Source: Ramazzottius varieornatus
Taxonomy: Eukaryota > Tardigrada > Eutardigrada > Parachela > Ramazzottiidae
NCBI GenBank assembly: GCA_001949185.1
Contig: BDGG01000003.1
Coordinates: forward strand, 2,357,404-2,421,403
DNA length: 64,000 nt
Reading direction: 5' to 3'
The stretch's first letter is position 1; every line of letters starts with the position of its first letter. The translations under genes were made by a program, and so were the position numbers. Below, piece after piece: positions 1 through 12,996 of the stretch. The notes beneath the pieces were generated by a model that searched no databases, was not told the DNA's origin, and worked only from the letters and a program-made list of their open reading frames with translations.

Positions 1-3000
1 GGACTAAACGGCAAATATTAAGAATTACACAGTAGGATAATTTCTCGAAGCTTCTTCATGGAGCACGAAAAAGTTATGGTACCTTCTCGAAGAACGGCTT
101 CGATCTCAGTGCCGTCATACCGAGCGCGGTTGATGGTGTTACCGGCGATGTCGGACCAGTACAAGAAGTTATCGGCGCAGTCCACGCTGATACCGACAGC
201 CGTCTGTCCTGGCACGATGGCCAGCTGTCCGCCACGTTCCATGGAGTTGCGGTCTGTGGAAAGCTTCACGACGGACATGCCTTGGGTGAAAGCCAAGAAC
301 CCTCCGCGACTCGTTGGCTTTGCTACATGGAACTTCCAGTTGGACCATGTTTCTCATGAGGTATTTGCGAAGGGACAAGGAATTACGCACCGCGACAATT
401 TTGGCCATTTCCTTCAAAGCCAGGAAGGCATTGACAAGCGAAGGCTCCATCAGCTCCGGGAATGCATGCGGCATCTCGACCGCATTGTCGTGGGTCGTGG
501 TAGCAGGAACCTGGTGGCGCCACCGGCTGACTTTGAGCGCCTAAGAAGAAACAAAAATTAATGTTAACAATACTCTTCTACCAAACGAAAAAATTGTTGT
601 ATAAACGAGCGTTGCGGACACTGCTTTAGTGTCTTTTACGAAAATGTTGTGGTGCAACAGAAATTTTACCGGCGTGGCCAAGTTGACACTGTCGTCCATT
701 TCCAACATAGCCGGCGAAACAGGCACAGACTGGGCGACCTTGGCTGTCACGCTGACAGCGGGCGTTGACGTCACAGATTTCCGGCTGACTGGCACAATCG
801 GCTTCTTCTGTTCAAAACATAGGGAAGACCCCGTGAAAAACAGAAGACTTGCAGACATTAATACTGTCGAAACTTACCGTTGATTGCAGATCCTAAAGTA
901 CAACGCATTCCATCTCCCGCGAATCCTTCTCGGCATCGACAGACTTGACGTTGCGACTGCGGATCGGCCACACAGTCGGCGTTTGGGTCGCAGTTGTTTA
1001 CCATCTCGCAAGAGCCTTCTGCAATATTCCGAACGTCAAAAATATAGCCAAAGTACGCTTCTTTCCCAGTGAAGCAAGGCCAAAATTCACCTGACTCTTC
1101 CGCTGTTCTGCACTGTCGTCCATCTCCAATGTAGCCGGAAAGACAACGGCAAGTGAAAGACCCTTCATTGTTAATGCATTCGGCGTGTGGGCTGCACTCG
1201 TTTCTCACAGCGCACTCATTTACATCTGAAGACAAACCACCACTAGATTTTCCGGGGAAAAAAAGTTACTGCAGAAGGTCATACCGTAGCAGTCGAGAGG
1301 TTTTGCGTTGGCATCACTTCCGGGTCTTGGTTCATATCCTTGTCTGCACATACATTGGGCTTGGTCGCCTTGAGGGAGGCAGTTGGCGTAGGTTCCGCAG
1401 TCAACACCAGCACAAGCATTGGTACCACCTATATGACAATACAGCCTGATGAAGCCTACTTTCCCCTGGTCGGTGTGCACAGGCCTGGAAGGACTTACCC
1501 GCTCCCAGCTCGGTAATCTTGGCATCCATGCCGAACCTCGATGCCTGTTCCTGTTGTTGGTACAGCGACACCAGGCGGGTGATGTGAAGACGGACGGACT
1601 TGCCCACCGAAGCTTCCTGGTCGAAGGGACAGGGCGTGTAAGTGATGGTCTCTTCCACTGTGTACGGGACGGACTGGTCTCCGCTCTTGACGTTACTCCT
1701 CGAGTACGACTGAATATTGCCTGTAAATGGACGAGAGCTAGCTGCCAACTAGACGAATCCATAAACGATATTTCAGCCAGATTGAATTACCCGCTGAGAC
1801 TTGTCGGTACTCAACATGATGGTCTTCATATTCCGTCGTCTGTCCAGCTGCGATGGCCGGGGCAGTCCCCGTGATGTACAGTGTACTGTGTAACATGTTG
1901 TGTTCGTCCAGGCCGGAGAACTTCTGCGAGACGTGGACGGACTGGCCGGAGTTGGGGAAGCGGACAGTCGCCGTGTGGTTGAAAACTCCACCTGGCGAAA
2001 AGGCGATTATTGACTGTTCCAGTACTGCAAGAATGAGAACGAGAAAGGGCCAAAATACCCAACCTGTGACCGACAGGCCGTTCTTCAGTCCGCTGTCGGG
2101 AAGCGCAAAGAGCCATCCGACGATGGAGGCAACCGGGAGGACAGTCTGAAGTGTGTCGCCCACGTTGTTGGGGATGGGACTAAAGGCCACGTAAACTCGC
2201 CCTTCGTTGACCACGATGTAGTTGTGCATCAAGGCTCCACCAAAGTTCAGCCCGTTCAGCTGGCCGGAAACTTGTCCATTCATACGCTGAGGCTCATCTG
2301 CAAAATTTGTGCACAGAATGACTATAAATATTCGGCTAGGAGAAGGCGGGGGACCCGACGAGAAGCGTACCTTTGTTGAAGCAGATCTTTCCGTTGCCAT
2401 AAAACTGAGGCCCGCATTCACAGCAGCTGCCACCGTTCTTTGCCGCGCATGTGGCCTCTTGATGGCACTGCGAGCTACTTTGACAGACAACTTTACCGGC
2501 GTCCTGTTGACCATGGCTGTTCGGCGTTGGTGGCTGGACGGGTACTCGATATCCCTCGGTCGCTGTAAGCAAGGAACCAACACTAGTGGTGAAATTTTTA
2601 CGGAAATCAGAACGGTCTCTGCTGACTGGGCCGAACCTGTTGGATAAGTTGGAGCTTGTTCAGGTGGTCTTTGTGCATGGTTAAGATTAGCGAAAGGATG
2701 CCGGTCGTCGATATCGTCCCTCGTCAGAGGTGGTGACTGCTCGGCATCATGTCGGCTTGCTTCGTCATCATCGTTGGCACCTGCTTCTGATTCGCGGGTG
2801 GGCGTCGCCGCACCTTGATCAGGTAGTCCGATGTGGTACGTGTGGATACCATCGGAAGTGGCTCCGTCTGGAGTACTCCGCCTGTAAAATGCCTTTCGCA
2901 TTGATCGTGACTACTTTATACAAATTGCGAGAGTTGCACACTTACGTTGGTAAGAGTCGAAGATAGTCCGAGTTTGATCCATCTAAGGTCTGGAATTTGG

Positions 3001-4297
3001 ATTCCGACTCGAAGCCAGCCTGGCCATAGAGCTCCGCTTGGCCTTCGGTTCTTGGCAGGGTCTTCGCCCAGACGAGCGCGCCGATGGGATATAAGAAGAA
3101 TGCGAAGCTGTCCTCCCCACTATTTGCGACAGCCAGCTGGAATGTGTTGGTCTACCCAATATCAGAAGGAGCAGGTTGTTACTCCAGAAGACTCGAATAT
3201 ATGGCGATAAAAGTAAGCAAGCTTCGTACATAGGTTGTAGGAAGACCATAGCCGATCACGTCATCCCATGTTGCGATAAAGACACTCCGAGTTTGGAAGG
3301 CAGTTTCGGTAGGGTAGGTTTGATGGACCAATGTATTGGCTTTGTCCAAGATCTCTTGCTTCGTGGACTCCCTGCAAAAGAAGAGCCCGACGCTTTACGA
3401 TTGTTCGGTATATCTTCCTGAGCGGAAACACAAACAAAATCTCTTCCATACCGGTAACTGACAACCCCAGCATCTTCTCCCAGAATGTCGGCGTAGAATG
3501 GTGCGATTGCCGGTACGTTTAGAGGAAACGGGCGGATCGGCGCATTAGCGTCCAGTTCCTTAGTGAATGTCACGATACCTTTCGTGCTGACCTAAAGCAC
3601 GTAGTGAGGATTATTGTGCTAACTTATATGTCACTGTGGTGCCCATTTCCTTCGCTATACGTCCTTGGTTGGTTTCGAGCAAGGCTTCATTTGTGTAATG
3701 ATTATCGACCTCAAAGAACACCAGCTCGAAAGGAAAACATAAGAACATACTCAGGATCCAATTTAATTTCTGCTATCTGAACTTTTGCATAAAGTTCTTC
3801 ACACGGCGCAAAAGAGACCTTCGTCATTCCCGGAACGAAGAGAGATTTCCCAGCGATTACAGTGGGAATTTAAACTACCAGACATCTGCAGGTTAAAGGT
3901 CACATCAGATGGCCTCGAATAGTAAAAATTCGCAAGATGGGTCCATTTTCCTATCAACGTATCCAGCGTTTGCACGGATCGTAGGTGCTGTCCGCACCTG
4001 ACCCATAACAATTTACTATGAATTTTCGATTGTCAGTTCGCCAATGTTCAAATATTGGATATTTGAAATTTCACTCACGTAGACGGTGGAGTATTTCTTT
4101 CCGTAAAGAACAATCGGATAGGTTAGCTGCAATGGTCCACCTGTCGCTTCCGCCGTCACAAACTGATCGATTTCTTCACCGGAAACTTGCCCATAGGGAA
4201 ACAGTTCCTCCTTGGTAATCGCATCGGTCCTGCTAACCAGCAATAACACATATAGAGATACGAGACAGCTTATCGAAAATGGACCACGACAATCCAT
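1..4297 (-). CDS. nid: Nidogen (entactin), basement-membrane glycoprotein, 3' end beyond window
   Basis: Multi-exon gene running off the left edge. Nidogen links laminin and collagen IV networks in basement membranes. Reading from the start at 4297 there is a hydrophobic signal peptide. A NIDO domain follows (4079-4297, about 3475-3592 and about 2950-3390), with the typical APFYAD and YR motifs and the NTFQL strand. An acidic Ser/Pro-rich linker and one EGF come next, then a G2F beta-barrel at about 1770-2300 (IVGWLFA, FSGLDEHN). Further EGF modules include a calcium-binding one starting DVNEC (about 1090-1225), followed by others near 880-1080, 660-830 and 410-550. The last piece, about 60-310, is the first blade of a YWTD propeller (DNFLYWSD). 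The domain order matches animal nidogens. Exon joins in the linker were not all resolved. The gene lies head to head with PDCD4. Confidence 0.93.
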
Positions 4298-5412
4298 TTT
4301 TTATGCTGCTGGATGACGACAGTTCACACTGACCATCTGAAAATGCAACAAGCGAAAGGGAAGCCCGAAATGCGGCTGCTTTCCCTCCTATCCGTTCAAG
4401 TATCGCCTTGGTATCAAAGTACTGAAATCAAGATTATCATTTGATAAGTCTGCTTGCTGAGCGCTAAGTCAACCTTAAGTAAATATAGAACTGACCAGTC
4501 AGGCAGGATGAGGGTGACCAGAAAGACGCTGTCCAGGTGTAAATTTGCTCTTGCCTCTCTTCTGCCTCCATTCTGTGATCATCCAAGCACAAAGCCTTGA
4601 CACGCTTCTTCATGTATAAACTTTAGGACAAAGAGGCAGTATCTTGGTCTTCGTTGCATCTCGCTCAGTTCGCGCTGGCCACTGGTAATCTGCATGAGGA
4701 ACCGCACCATGCGGACCTGAACAGAAGCCGGAACGATTAAATCTGTACCGGTTAGGGTCTCTTATACCTGAGGATGGAATTTCTCTGCCAAAGGTGCAAT
4801 GCTTAGCACAGGGGATTCGGCAGAAGGAATTCCGCCAGAAGTATCCGCCAACGACAGGAAACTTGAGGGCCGAGGCTTCCCGCAGAGAGCTCAGAGCTAG
4901 TTTCTCTGCTTCCCGGGACCAGAAGGCCGAAGTTGCTGTTCGCGCACCCAGCTGGGCGCATCAGTACAGCTTTCGAGACACTCGTGTCTGAACAGAATGC
5001 CAGCTTATCCACATGTTTGGCAGTCAGCAGGTGCATGCGTAATATTGTACCACTTGGCGCAGCCATTGCACACAGGTAGCCTGAGACACCGAACACGGTT
5101 GCGTGCTGACGGCCCACCATGGATCGACTAACCAAACCTCGCACTCGTAAGCCGAGTTGGCAAGCGACAGAGGCCACCAAAGAACAGCTGATAGTGTTGA
5201 CAACAACTGGCTCGCTAACTTTTCTTGGAAAATTTCCAGCATTTTCTCTCTCGTCCGGGCTTCGCAGATCGTAACACCGACTTCCACTTCCGACTCATAT
5301 CTCATCCTTCCATTCATCCTGACCACATTTGGTTCTGTACAACTGGACTGCAGGTCTGATCCGTTCCGAAGCTTCCACGCAGCGCACCGAAGAACGTTCT
5401 AGCTTCGTCAAG

Positions 5413-7699
5413 ATGCCTCACAACGAATCGACATCGTCCAAGAACACCAACGCCGACGCTCGTCGTCCCGACTATAATGCGGTGCGCACCAGAAGCAACG
5501 AGGAGACCGAAGTCGACAAGCTGATCCAGCAGTTGTCCACTGAAGAGACGCCAACACCAGCCGCCGGGGAAGAGTCTCATCAGCCGCAACCGACTCGGCT
5601 GGAGCAGAAGGGTCTGAACAAGCATGGCATGCGACACAAGATCAGCAAGGGGCCCGGAGCTGCATCTGTGGCTCAATCCGGAGGTGCTCCTGCTTTCTTG
5701 AATGCGAAGAAGGAAGCTGCATGGACTAAGAATAGCCGCAGGCCCCGCAATGGATACGGACCGAAGACCGCATTCAAGAAAGGTGGAGCTGGGGGAAAAG
5801 GCGTCTGGGGACGGCTGGGAGACGAAATGGACTATGAAGAGGATATGGACGCTGAAGCCGAAGATGAGCCTTCGGAATATGACAAGCAACAAGCGCAAAA
5901 GGTTTGTTTTCAAGGTTCTGAAACTTTATTTAACTGTGCTAGAAAACTGACTCTGTTCCTCCACGTTGTTTTGTTGATTGCTGCGGTGGACTTCCTTAAC
6001 AGTACAACTTCCGCTTCAGATCCCACTGTTTCAGACGTGCAAGTTGGAGACTTCGCTTCAGATGACGAAAAGCCGGTGGCCGGGAGAGTCAGAGCGAAGT
6101 AACTTTAGTCCGCGTTTGCAGAAGACATTCATCAGAACAGCTGGCGGAAGATGTAGACTCTTGATAACTGTTAATTACTGCAACACGTGGCCGCCGTGGC
6201 GCTTGTGCAATCAGACTGTTCTTCGCCACACCACAGTCAATCACCCTTTTTGGCAGCGTTTTCTGTTTTATAGACGCTGCCGAGATGATAGCTGGTGTTA
6301 GGACCTTAAATCGTAATATGCGTATATCTAACGAAGGAATCTCTTGTGATTGCAGGAAGAAATTACGACGTTGGATGCGTTGCGCACTGCGTTGACGCCC
6401 GTCCTTCAAGAGTACTTTAACCACGGCAAGTCGGCCGAAGTCACCCGCTTCTTGGAGGCCACGTCCATCAAGCCGGCCCTGGCTCCCATGGTGGCTTACG
6501 TCGGTGTCGTGGTCGCTCTCGACAAGAAGGCTGCTCAGCGTGAGATGACATCGCACTTGCTGGCCGACTTGTACGAGGCCTTGCTGAACGAGCAACAGTT
6601 CGAAGCGGCCTTCAGCCAGCTGCTGCAGGACTTGCCGGACTTGACGCTGGACTGTCCGGAAGCCACGGATGTTATCGCCAACTTCACGGCTCGCGCTGTG
6701 GCTGATGACTGTCTGGCGCCCAAGTTTCTGGAGAGTAGCCTGGAGAAGATGAGGGGCGCTGGGGATGGCGCGCAGCCTGCCGTGAAGGCCTTGGAGAAAG
6801 CCAGAGCCATGATCAATATGAAGCATGGACTGGTCAGACTGGACAATGTCTGGGGTGTGGCGGGCTCCACGCGACCAGTCAAACAGTTGATCAAGAAAAT
6901 GCACCAGATCTTGAAGGAATACATGGCCAGCTCCGGTAATACAATCCAGAAACAAAACACAAGACGAAACCATTCAAAATGAAAGTAAACTGCAGAAAAA
7001 CAGGAAAGACTCGGTTCGGCCATGATAAACGAATCGGCCACCCGTTCAGACCGCCCTATGTGTACAGGCAATCTGTAGGGTGGCCGACTTTGTCGTCACG
7101 GCCGAATTTGGTCTTTGTTCGAGTATGCTCAAAACGATAGAAGGCGAGAATGCAGTCTATAAAGTTTTGTTTAGCAATCCTGGGGAAGAAGATTACTCGT
7201 ACATACACTTATGGATGATGACTTTTGCGTTTTCCCAGGTGATGTGAATGAAGCCTTGCGTTCGTTGCGAGAGCTAGAAGTTCCGCACTTTCATCACGAG
7301 TTCGTCTACGAGACGGCTCTGATCACGATGGAAGATGGATCCGATCGAGTCTTCGACTTGGCCGTCAAGCTTCTGAAGGTAGCTTCAGAGGAACTGGTAT
7401 TGACGGTTGACCAGCTGACTACCGGCTTCCATCGTCTCTATGAAGACTTGATCGACATCGTGCTGGACGTTCCCAACGCCTACACAGCCACTGAAAAGTT
7501 CGCCACGCAATGCCAGAAAGAAGGCATCATTCCCACGGCGGTCTTGAACGAGTTCCCCACACGCGGACGCAAGCGATACGTGTCGGAGAACGATGGTGGA
7601 GCACTGAAGGAGGACACGGTGGCCGTCGAGGAGTTCCGACAGCGTGTGGCCAGTAACGCTGCTCATATCGAGGAGGAGGAAGAGTCCGACAATGAATAA
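5413..7699 (+). CDS. PDCD4: Programmed cell death protein 4, MA3-domain translation inhibitor
   Basis: Four exons, about 5413-5914, 5991-6091, 6356-6936 and 7240-7699. In other animals PDCD4 binds eIF4A through two MA3 domains and blocks cap-dependent translation. The N-terminal part is disordered and carries a conserved basic glycine patch (KKGGAGGKGVWG). The first MA3 domain is in the third exon (LTPVLQEYFNHG; HREMTS-like QREMTSHLL). The second starts in the last exon (LRELEVPHFHHEFVYE). The tail has the family signature SRGRKR-like TRGRKRYVSENDGG. The start at 5413 was chosen because homology begins shortly after it and the open frame upstream looks untranslated. The donors of exons 1 and 2 are non-obvious: the frame needs GT at 5915 and at 6092, both weak sites. 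Stop codons of this gene and the UGT lie about 400 bp apart, tail to tail. Confidence 0.93.
7010..7113. repeat. Short inverted repeat in PDCD4 intron 3 (MITE-like)
   Basis: A left arm reading TCGGTTCGGCCATGA to CGGCCACCC (about 7010-7043) is mirrored by GGGTGGCCGAC to CACGGCCGAATT (about 7077-7112). There is an inner CCCTAT/ctgtAGGG pairing. The arms are imperfect. It has no coding capacity and is unlike the AAGTGGCGCAC family. No clear target duplication was seen. Confidence 0.5.
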
Positions 7700-8107
7700 C
7701 GTTCGCAGTTTATCTTCTCTATCCAATCTATTTCTCTTTATTCGTTATGTCATAGTTATACGTGTTATATTTTTTTTTTCGTAGTATGCTTAGGCATTGT
7801 GAAGCATTCTGGGGAGGTTTGTTCGGTTACAGCTTAAGGGAAGTGTCATGGTCAGTCGTTATACATCAAACCCAGCTCGAATAATATAATTTCTTGTGTA
7901 GCTTGTCTCGAGAGTCTTTTCCTTCTTCAGCAAATTGCCTTTTCTTCGGTACTTCAGATTAATCTTTGTACATCAAGACTAAACATAGATCGTAATTATT
8001 ATCAGTTCAATTCTACCCGCCAAAAAACTTCGGCTAGTTCCGGTATCGCTCATAAGCTTTCTTCATATTCGATAGCCAAGAAACCAGATTTATGTTTTCA
8101 TTCTAAG
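7700..8107. other. Intergenic 3' flanks of PDCD4 and the UGT gene
   Basis: AT-rich spacer with a poly-T run near 7770-7780. It should hold the 3' untranslated ends of both converging genes. I see no further gene. Confidence 0.5.
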
Positions 8108-9754
8108 TTAGAGGTTCGTTGCCATCTCTTCAGAAGCCGTGCCGCTGATTTCAGATATCCGTGAAGTCAGAATCAAAAGCTCTTCGCGAGAGCAGCCATC
8201 GACCTTCCAAGCCGTTTGAAATTGCTCTCCCCATTTCTTTGCGTCTTCTGCATGGTTCTTCTTCGCCGCTCTAATAGCCTCTTCGATCCTACTAGCAGGC
8301 ACAAATTCACCATCCAGTTTGAGGCCTGCTGCACTTAGCATACGTCCGGTATTTCGCTCCACGAGGGTTTCTGCATTGATCAACTGGTCGGCGAACTGCG
8401 GCCAGCAGACCACAGGCTTGCCTCCCGTCATGGCTTCCAGCGTACTGTTCCATCCACAGTGACTGACAAAACAGCCGACGGCTGGATGAGAAAGGATCAG
8501 CGTCTGTGGCGTCCACGGAAGTATGAGACCGTTTTTGTCTGTGGTGAATCCAATTTTATCCGGTTGGAAGTTGGCTGGGAGATGCTGATAAAGTTTCTGT
8601 TTCAGGGACCAAATGAACGGTTGACTTAAGTTCTCGAGGGCCTTCGCGATGTCCCGAATTTGTTCAGCTCGAAGTGTAGCCATACTTCCGAAAGCCACGT
8701 AGATCAGAGAGGAACGACTTTGCGAAGCTAAGAAGTCAGTAACGACTTTGTGCTGCTCAGTGGGGTTTTCTTTCGGAATCAGAGGACCCACGCAGTAAAC
8801 GGGTATTGTTTTCATTGATTCCGCATGTTCCAGCACCGATATTTCTTTCTGTTCGAAAGGGCGGAAAGAGTTCATGATGAGGCCGCTAGCCATCGGCATG
8901 ACTTTTTTGACAGGTAAAAGCAAGGTCTGCAGCTTCATGACGGCTATTGGATGAATGAACTGCCCAGCAGCATCGGGCCGCCGGGCCAAGGCGGTTCTCG
9001 GGTTTAGTTGTGGATCTGTAAGGGTATGATCTCCAGACATCACGGCTTCGTATGGGAAGTGGGCGTTGGTCGAGTTGAACAGGATGAAGGGAAACCCGCG
9101 CTCGATGCAAACTTAAAGTAATTTAGACTACTCAGACAAAATTGCCGTATTTTATTCACTGTCGTTTTCATAATCTGGGTTGTCGGCAACAAAATGAACT
9201 GAACTTGAGCGTTGTTTCAAGTGGCGCACGTTTCCGTTGCTTTCGCTTGACACTGTGCGCCACTTGGGAAAACGTTAATGTTCAAGTCGTTTGCTGACGT
9301 TCCGTCTGTTACCATGTCTTGGAAAACCCTAACCTGGAAAGACGTCTTGGCTGAGGAAACAGTCGTAGATGATCACGTCCACTGGTCCAAAGGGGATACC
9401 AGGGGTTTCGGATTCTGTTCCGCCCGGGTTCCGGCGAGGCAGTATTCGTAGCAGCTGGCCTATGGCCTGCCTTATGCTGGCTCGGTTCTTCATCATTCTT
9501 TGTATGTTTAAAGGTTCGCTTGGATCGGAATCCTCCCATGTGACTTCATCTGTTATCCCGAACAGGTTGACTTGATGGCCTCCCTCGGATGAAAGTATCA
9601 TGTTCCGGGTCTTCAGCTCCTCTGTCCTGCTGGAGGACACGGCAAAAGTCACATCGTGAAACTCGCAAAGCTTTTTGGCCAGCTCCAGCAAAGGTATGAT
9701 GTGGCCGAAGATGGGGAAGCTGATGCATAAGACATGTTTTCGGTCCATTTTCAC
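8108..9754 (-). CDS. UDP-glycosyltransferase with plant-type PSPG box
   Basis: Two exons, 9334-9754 and 8108-9111, joined in frame give about 474 residues. The enzyme should transfer a sugar from a UDP donor to a small acceptor. The N-terminus has the acceptor-domain motif FPIFGHIIP with the catalytic-type His. Residues about 340-383 form exactly 44 residues from WTPQ to FADQ. They include SHCGWNSTLEA and a terminal Asp-Gln, as in the plant secondary-product glycosyltransferase box. Animal microsomal UGTs are usually about 530 residues with a signal peptide and a C-terminal membrane anchor plus dibasic tail; this protein has none and should be cytosolic. The single intron carries a copy of the palindromic repeat, so the gene is established in a eukaryotic chromosome rather than contamination. 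Origin by transfer or by divergence of an old lineage is open. Confidence 0.88.
9184..9299. repeat. AAGTGGCGCAC palindromic element, copy 1 (UGT intron)
   Basis: Core CAAGTGGCGCACG (about 9219-9231) and its mirror GTGCGCCACTTG (about 9255-9266). Looser arms extend outwards (CAAAATGAACTGAAC versus GTTCAAGTCGTTTG). It lies wholly inside the UGT intron. Confidence 0.8.
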
Positions 9755-10956
9755 AATATTTTATCAGGTTACTGGAAAAGTGGAAATTCCAATTTGACAA
9801 CACTGGCTTTTGGGTGTATAGTTATGTCCAGAAGCCTCATTTTCTCGGCGAGCCGGTTTTTTTACGGCTTTTGGCAATCGGGTGCCTGCAGCCAGGAACT
9901 GATATCACCAATGACTTACCATAAGATAACAGAAGTAAGAACTTTTGATGGTTCTATTGACCACGAGGTAGCCGAAATCCTCTCTTCAAACTTTCAGGTT
10001 ATGGTGTGCAATCTCGCCTGATACACTTCAAAGGTTCGACGACATTCGTGGACCTACCGAAAGACGAACCATCCACAGCCGTCGACGCCCGCGGAATTCA
10101 AAGTTACGTTTCGAGGTCAGTTCAGCAAATGTAACTACAAAACGGTGTGCATTATTGTCAAAGATGGCCTGTTTGCACAATTACAATTAATCCTGTGAGA
10201 AAAAAACCACGCTTTGTTTGCTTGAGTTGGGGATTTGGTTTCGCCGGAAATGGCTTCTTCGAAGTCAGAGTGGCTTGACTTCGACCCTTCTCCAGGCAAG
10301 GAAAGACAGAAATAAACCCCCTTTCAACTGATTGGTACATCACCCTCCAAAATACCCTATTCAGTTTGTCATTGCACTGTATCAAAAGCCTAAAAGGAAG
10401 GACACAAGTACGCAAGTAATGTGAGATGGTGCATCTACGTCAGAGAGCTTTACATAATACTTGTTTGCGAATGAGGAAGTCGTATGTGGGATATACAAAT
10501 ACATTCAGCAAGAAGCCCGGATTCAGAGAATGGTCGATCGAACGTTGTAGAAGAGCGCAGCAGCAAAAGAAAGCTTGCTATGAATGATGGCGCGCGAGAT
10601 CCCACACAAAGGAGAACCGAGATCGAAGGATAAACACGCCCAATCACGATCGACTTATTTCGCAAAGGGATCAGCTGGTGCATCGTCCTTCAACCCTGGC
10701 GAGGACCATCATGTTTTTATTACCGCCCTCATTCATCCTTATTTGCAATTGAGGGTTTTTCTTGCTGTCGATCGAGCTGCGCCAGTATCTGCTTTGGCTT
10801 CTCACTCACGCATGCACATGTCCTGATGATTTATTGTCTTCGGGCTGGGACAAGACAACCATATCTTCTCCTCCCCAAACTCATTTGAAGTTTATTTATC
10901 GCCAATATCGTTTCCATATTTTGCAAGAGGGGACCCTCACCGACACTGAACTCACC
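9755..10956. promoter_or_regulatory. Divergent 5' flanks of the UGT and KIAA0513-like genes
   Basis: About 1.2 kb between two head-to-head genes. It should contain both promoters and 5' untranslated sequence. I recognise no specific control element. The frame open upstream of 10957 lacks conserved sequence. Confidence 0.35.
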
Positions 10957-12996
10957 ATGACTTTTTTCCTGATGAAGAACCGTTTTCAAGCTGGTCGACA
11001 GGAAGAAGACAACTCTTCCAACACACCAACACGAGACGGAAGTAGCAGCACTCCCAGGTCGCCTTTCTTAACGGGAAAGAAAACCTTCTTGAGCGCACTC
11101 TTCGATGCTGCACGCGATCGCCCTCAAAGCAAAAGCCCGTCTCGTCGCAAGAACTCCCAAGCTGCTTCTGATGCATCGTCGCCTTCCCGAGCGTCATCCG
11201 TGGCCAGTGGCCGCTACCCGCCCCGCCGGATTAGTTTCGATGATGATCCAGAGTTCGGAGCCGCCATACCGGAAGAGCGGTCTGCCGGACCCGGACGTTC
11301 GAACACTGACCGACAGCAAAGGCCGTCTCGGCATTTAGACAACCGCCCAGAAGATCACAGCTCGGGAACCACCGATCCACCGGACGAAGACCCAGACTTG
11401 GACCATGTGGATGATCATGATCATGAAGGTCCGAAGAGTAGAAAACCGTACAACGACCACGAGCACGAACATGGATCGGACACTAGCGGACCTGACAGTG
11501 AACCAGAAGAAAGCGCGCGACCTGACGATGACTTGGTTCTGTTCATGCGCCAGTTTGTCGAGAAAATATTCCACAACGAGTAAGTCAGCGACTTGACAGT
11601 TGGCTCTTCATGAATAATCTGTATTACGCTCACTGGTTTTCAGCCGAGTTATCGATCAGGAGGAAAAAACCAAGTTTGGCGAGTGCGTGCGAAGCGAAAG
11701 TGGAAGACTGTGGTTCGCCCGTTTCGTCAATTCAATGGTATGTTACAATAATTATTGATAAGAGCTGTTTTATGACGGTTTGTATGGAGAAGGATTTTCT
11801 TCCCTTTCGTAGAGGATCAATTTTAGCAACAAACTGGATGATGCCACCTTCTTCCGGCTGGTGCAGTACTGCTCGCTAGTCCTATTCGAGTGCTACCAAG
11901 AGGAAGATTATGCACCAGCGAAGCCTATAATGAATATTTGCTTCACATTCTACCGTGAAGGTACAAGCAACATTGACATTCTATCAATAACTTGAATACA
12001 GGAAGTCGCTAGTCGGTCTCCCGAAAGTGGCTTTATGCTACGGCCACTGCGCTTCAGTCGATCGATTTCCGTTTGATCCACAATTCCATCTGTACGATTA
12101 GGGTTGATTGCTTTGAACACTAATGCAACGTCGGATTTTCGTTTTCTTCTTCTGCAGTCCCGCGAGGAGACAACTCACGGCAGCCAAAGCCGGAATTTCT
12201 GTACCATTCGAACCTTCGAAAACAGCCAATTTTTCATTCATTGAAATTCTGGAATGCCGCCTATTTTGACGCGACCCAAGTCGATCGAGCTCGACGATCA
12301 CAACGGTATGCAAGTCAAATTATTATGCTATACAGTAATAGGTTTCACAACATCCATCTGGGCAGCAAGGTGAGTCGGCCACCACTCAGTTCTATGTGTT
12401 GAACATGAATAACCGACTCAGTCTTCGCCCCCTTAAACATCGTTTACTTTCAGCTTTGTTTTTTCCATCTCGGAACTTTGGACGAAAAACACAGCATTTA
12501 TCGTCTCATCAAAACTGCTTGCAGCTTTGAAATTATGATAGGGTTTTCTTTGCCAGGACGCAATGGGAGAATGACACGCGGGCTCATAACAACTCGTCCT
12601 CCCGCCCCGCCACTTCCTCGTCCGCTTCGAGCGATGAAGACTTCGTCTACCGCACCTTATTGGATTTCCTGCACAACATGCGGGCTTTCCGGGTGGCCAA
12701 AGAGTCCGTCAGGGAGTTTATTCGGAAACAGAGCCATTCCATCAGCCAAGGTAAGATAGTAATGGCTCGATGAGGCGCTCGCCGATACCTAAGTGGCGAC
12801 CCGACCAAGCTATTGGATCCCTCGGGACAGACGATAATGCTGGACGATATTCGTCGAGCAGCCCTTTATGGTCTATAATGTCGAACAGCGCGCCAGCACG
12901 AGCCATTTGAAACGCGTTTATTTTATTTTGATATTGCTCTTTATTACAGATCAATGTCGTGCCCTGCTGCAACAACTGGACCTTATGTACAAGTAA
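10957..12996 (+). CDS. KIAA0513-like protein (SBF1/SBF2-type domain)
   Basis: Six exons: 10957-11579, 11644-11737, 11813-11960, 12158-12305, 12557-12750 and 12950-12996. All are GT-AG and keep one frame. The first exon encodes a low-complexity Ser/Pro then Asp/His-rich region. The rest resembles vertebrate KIAA0513: FGECVRSESGRLWFARFVN, FFRLVQYCSLVLFECYQ, ICFTFYRE, LRKQPIFHSLKFWNAAYFDA and LLDFLHNMRAF. The human protein is brain-enriched with poorly defined function; similarity to the SBF region of myotubularin-related proteins has been noted for the family. I infer orthology from these blocks and remembered homologues, not from a search. The start at 10957 (MTFFLMKNR) is the most sensible ATG before the low-complexity region; a longer frame from 10762 looks like leader sequence. 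Confidence 0.75.

Noticed and set aside
3799-4011. Minus-strand 70-codon frame between nidogen exons 1 and 2
   Set aside because: Nidogen exon 1 splices directly to the exon starting VSTKGIVTF near 3592, completing the NIDO domain without it.
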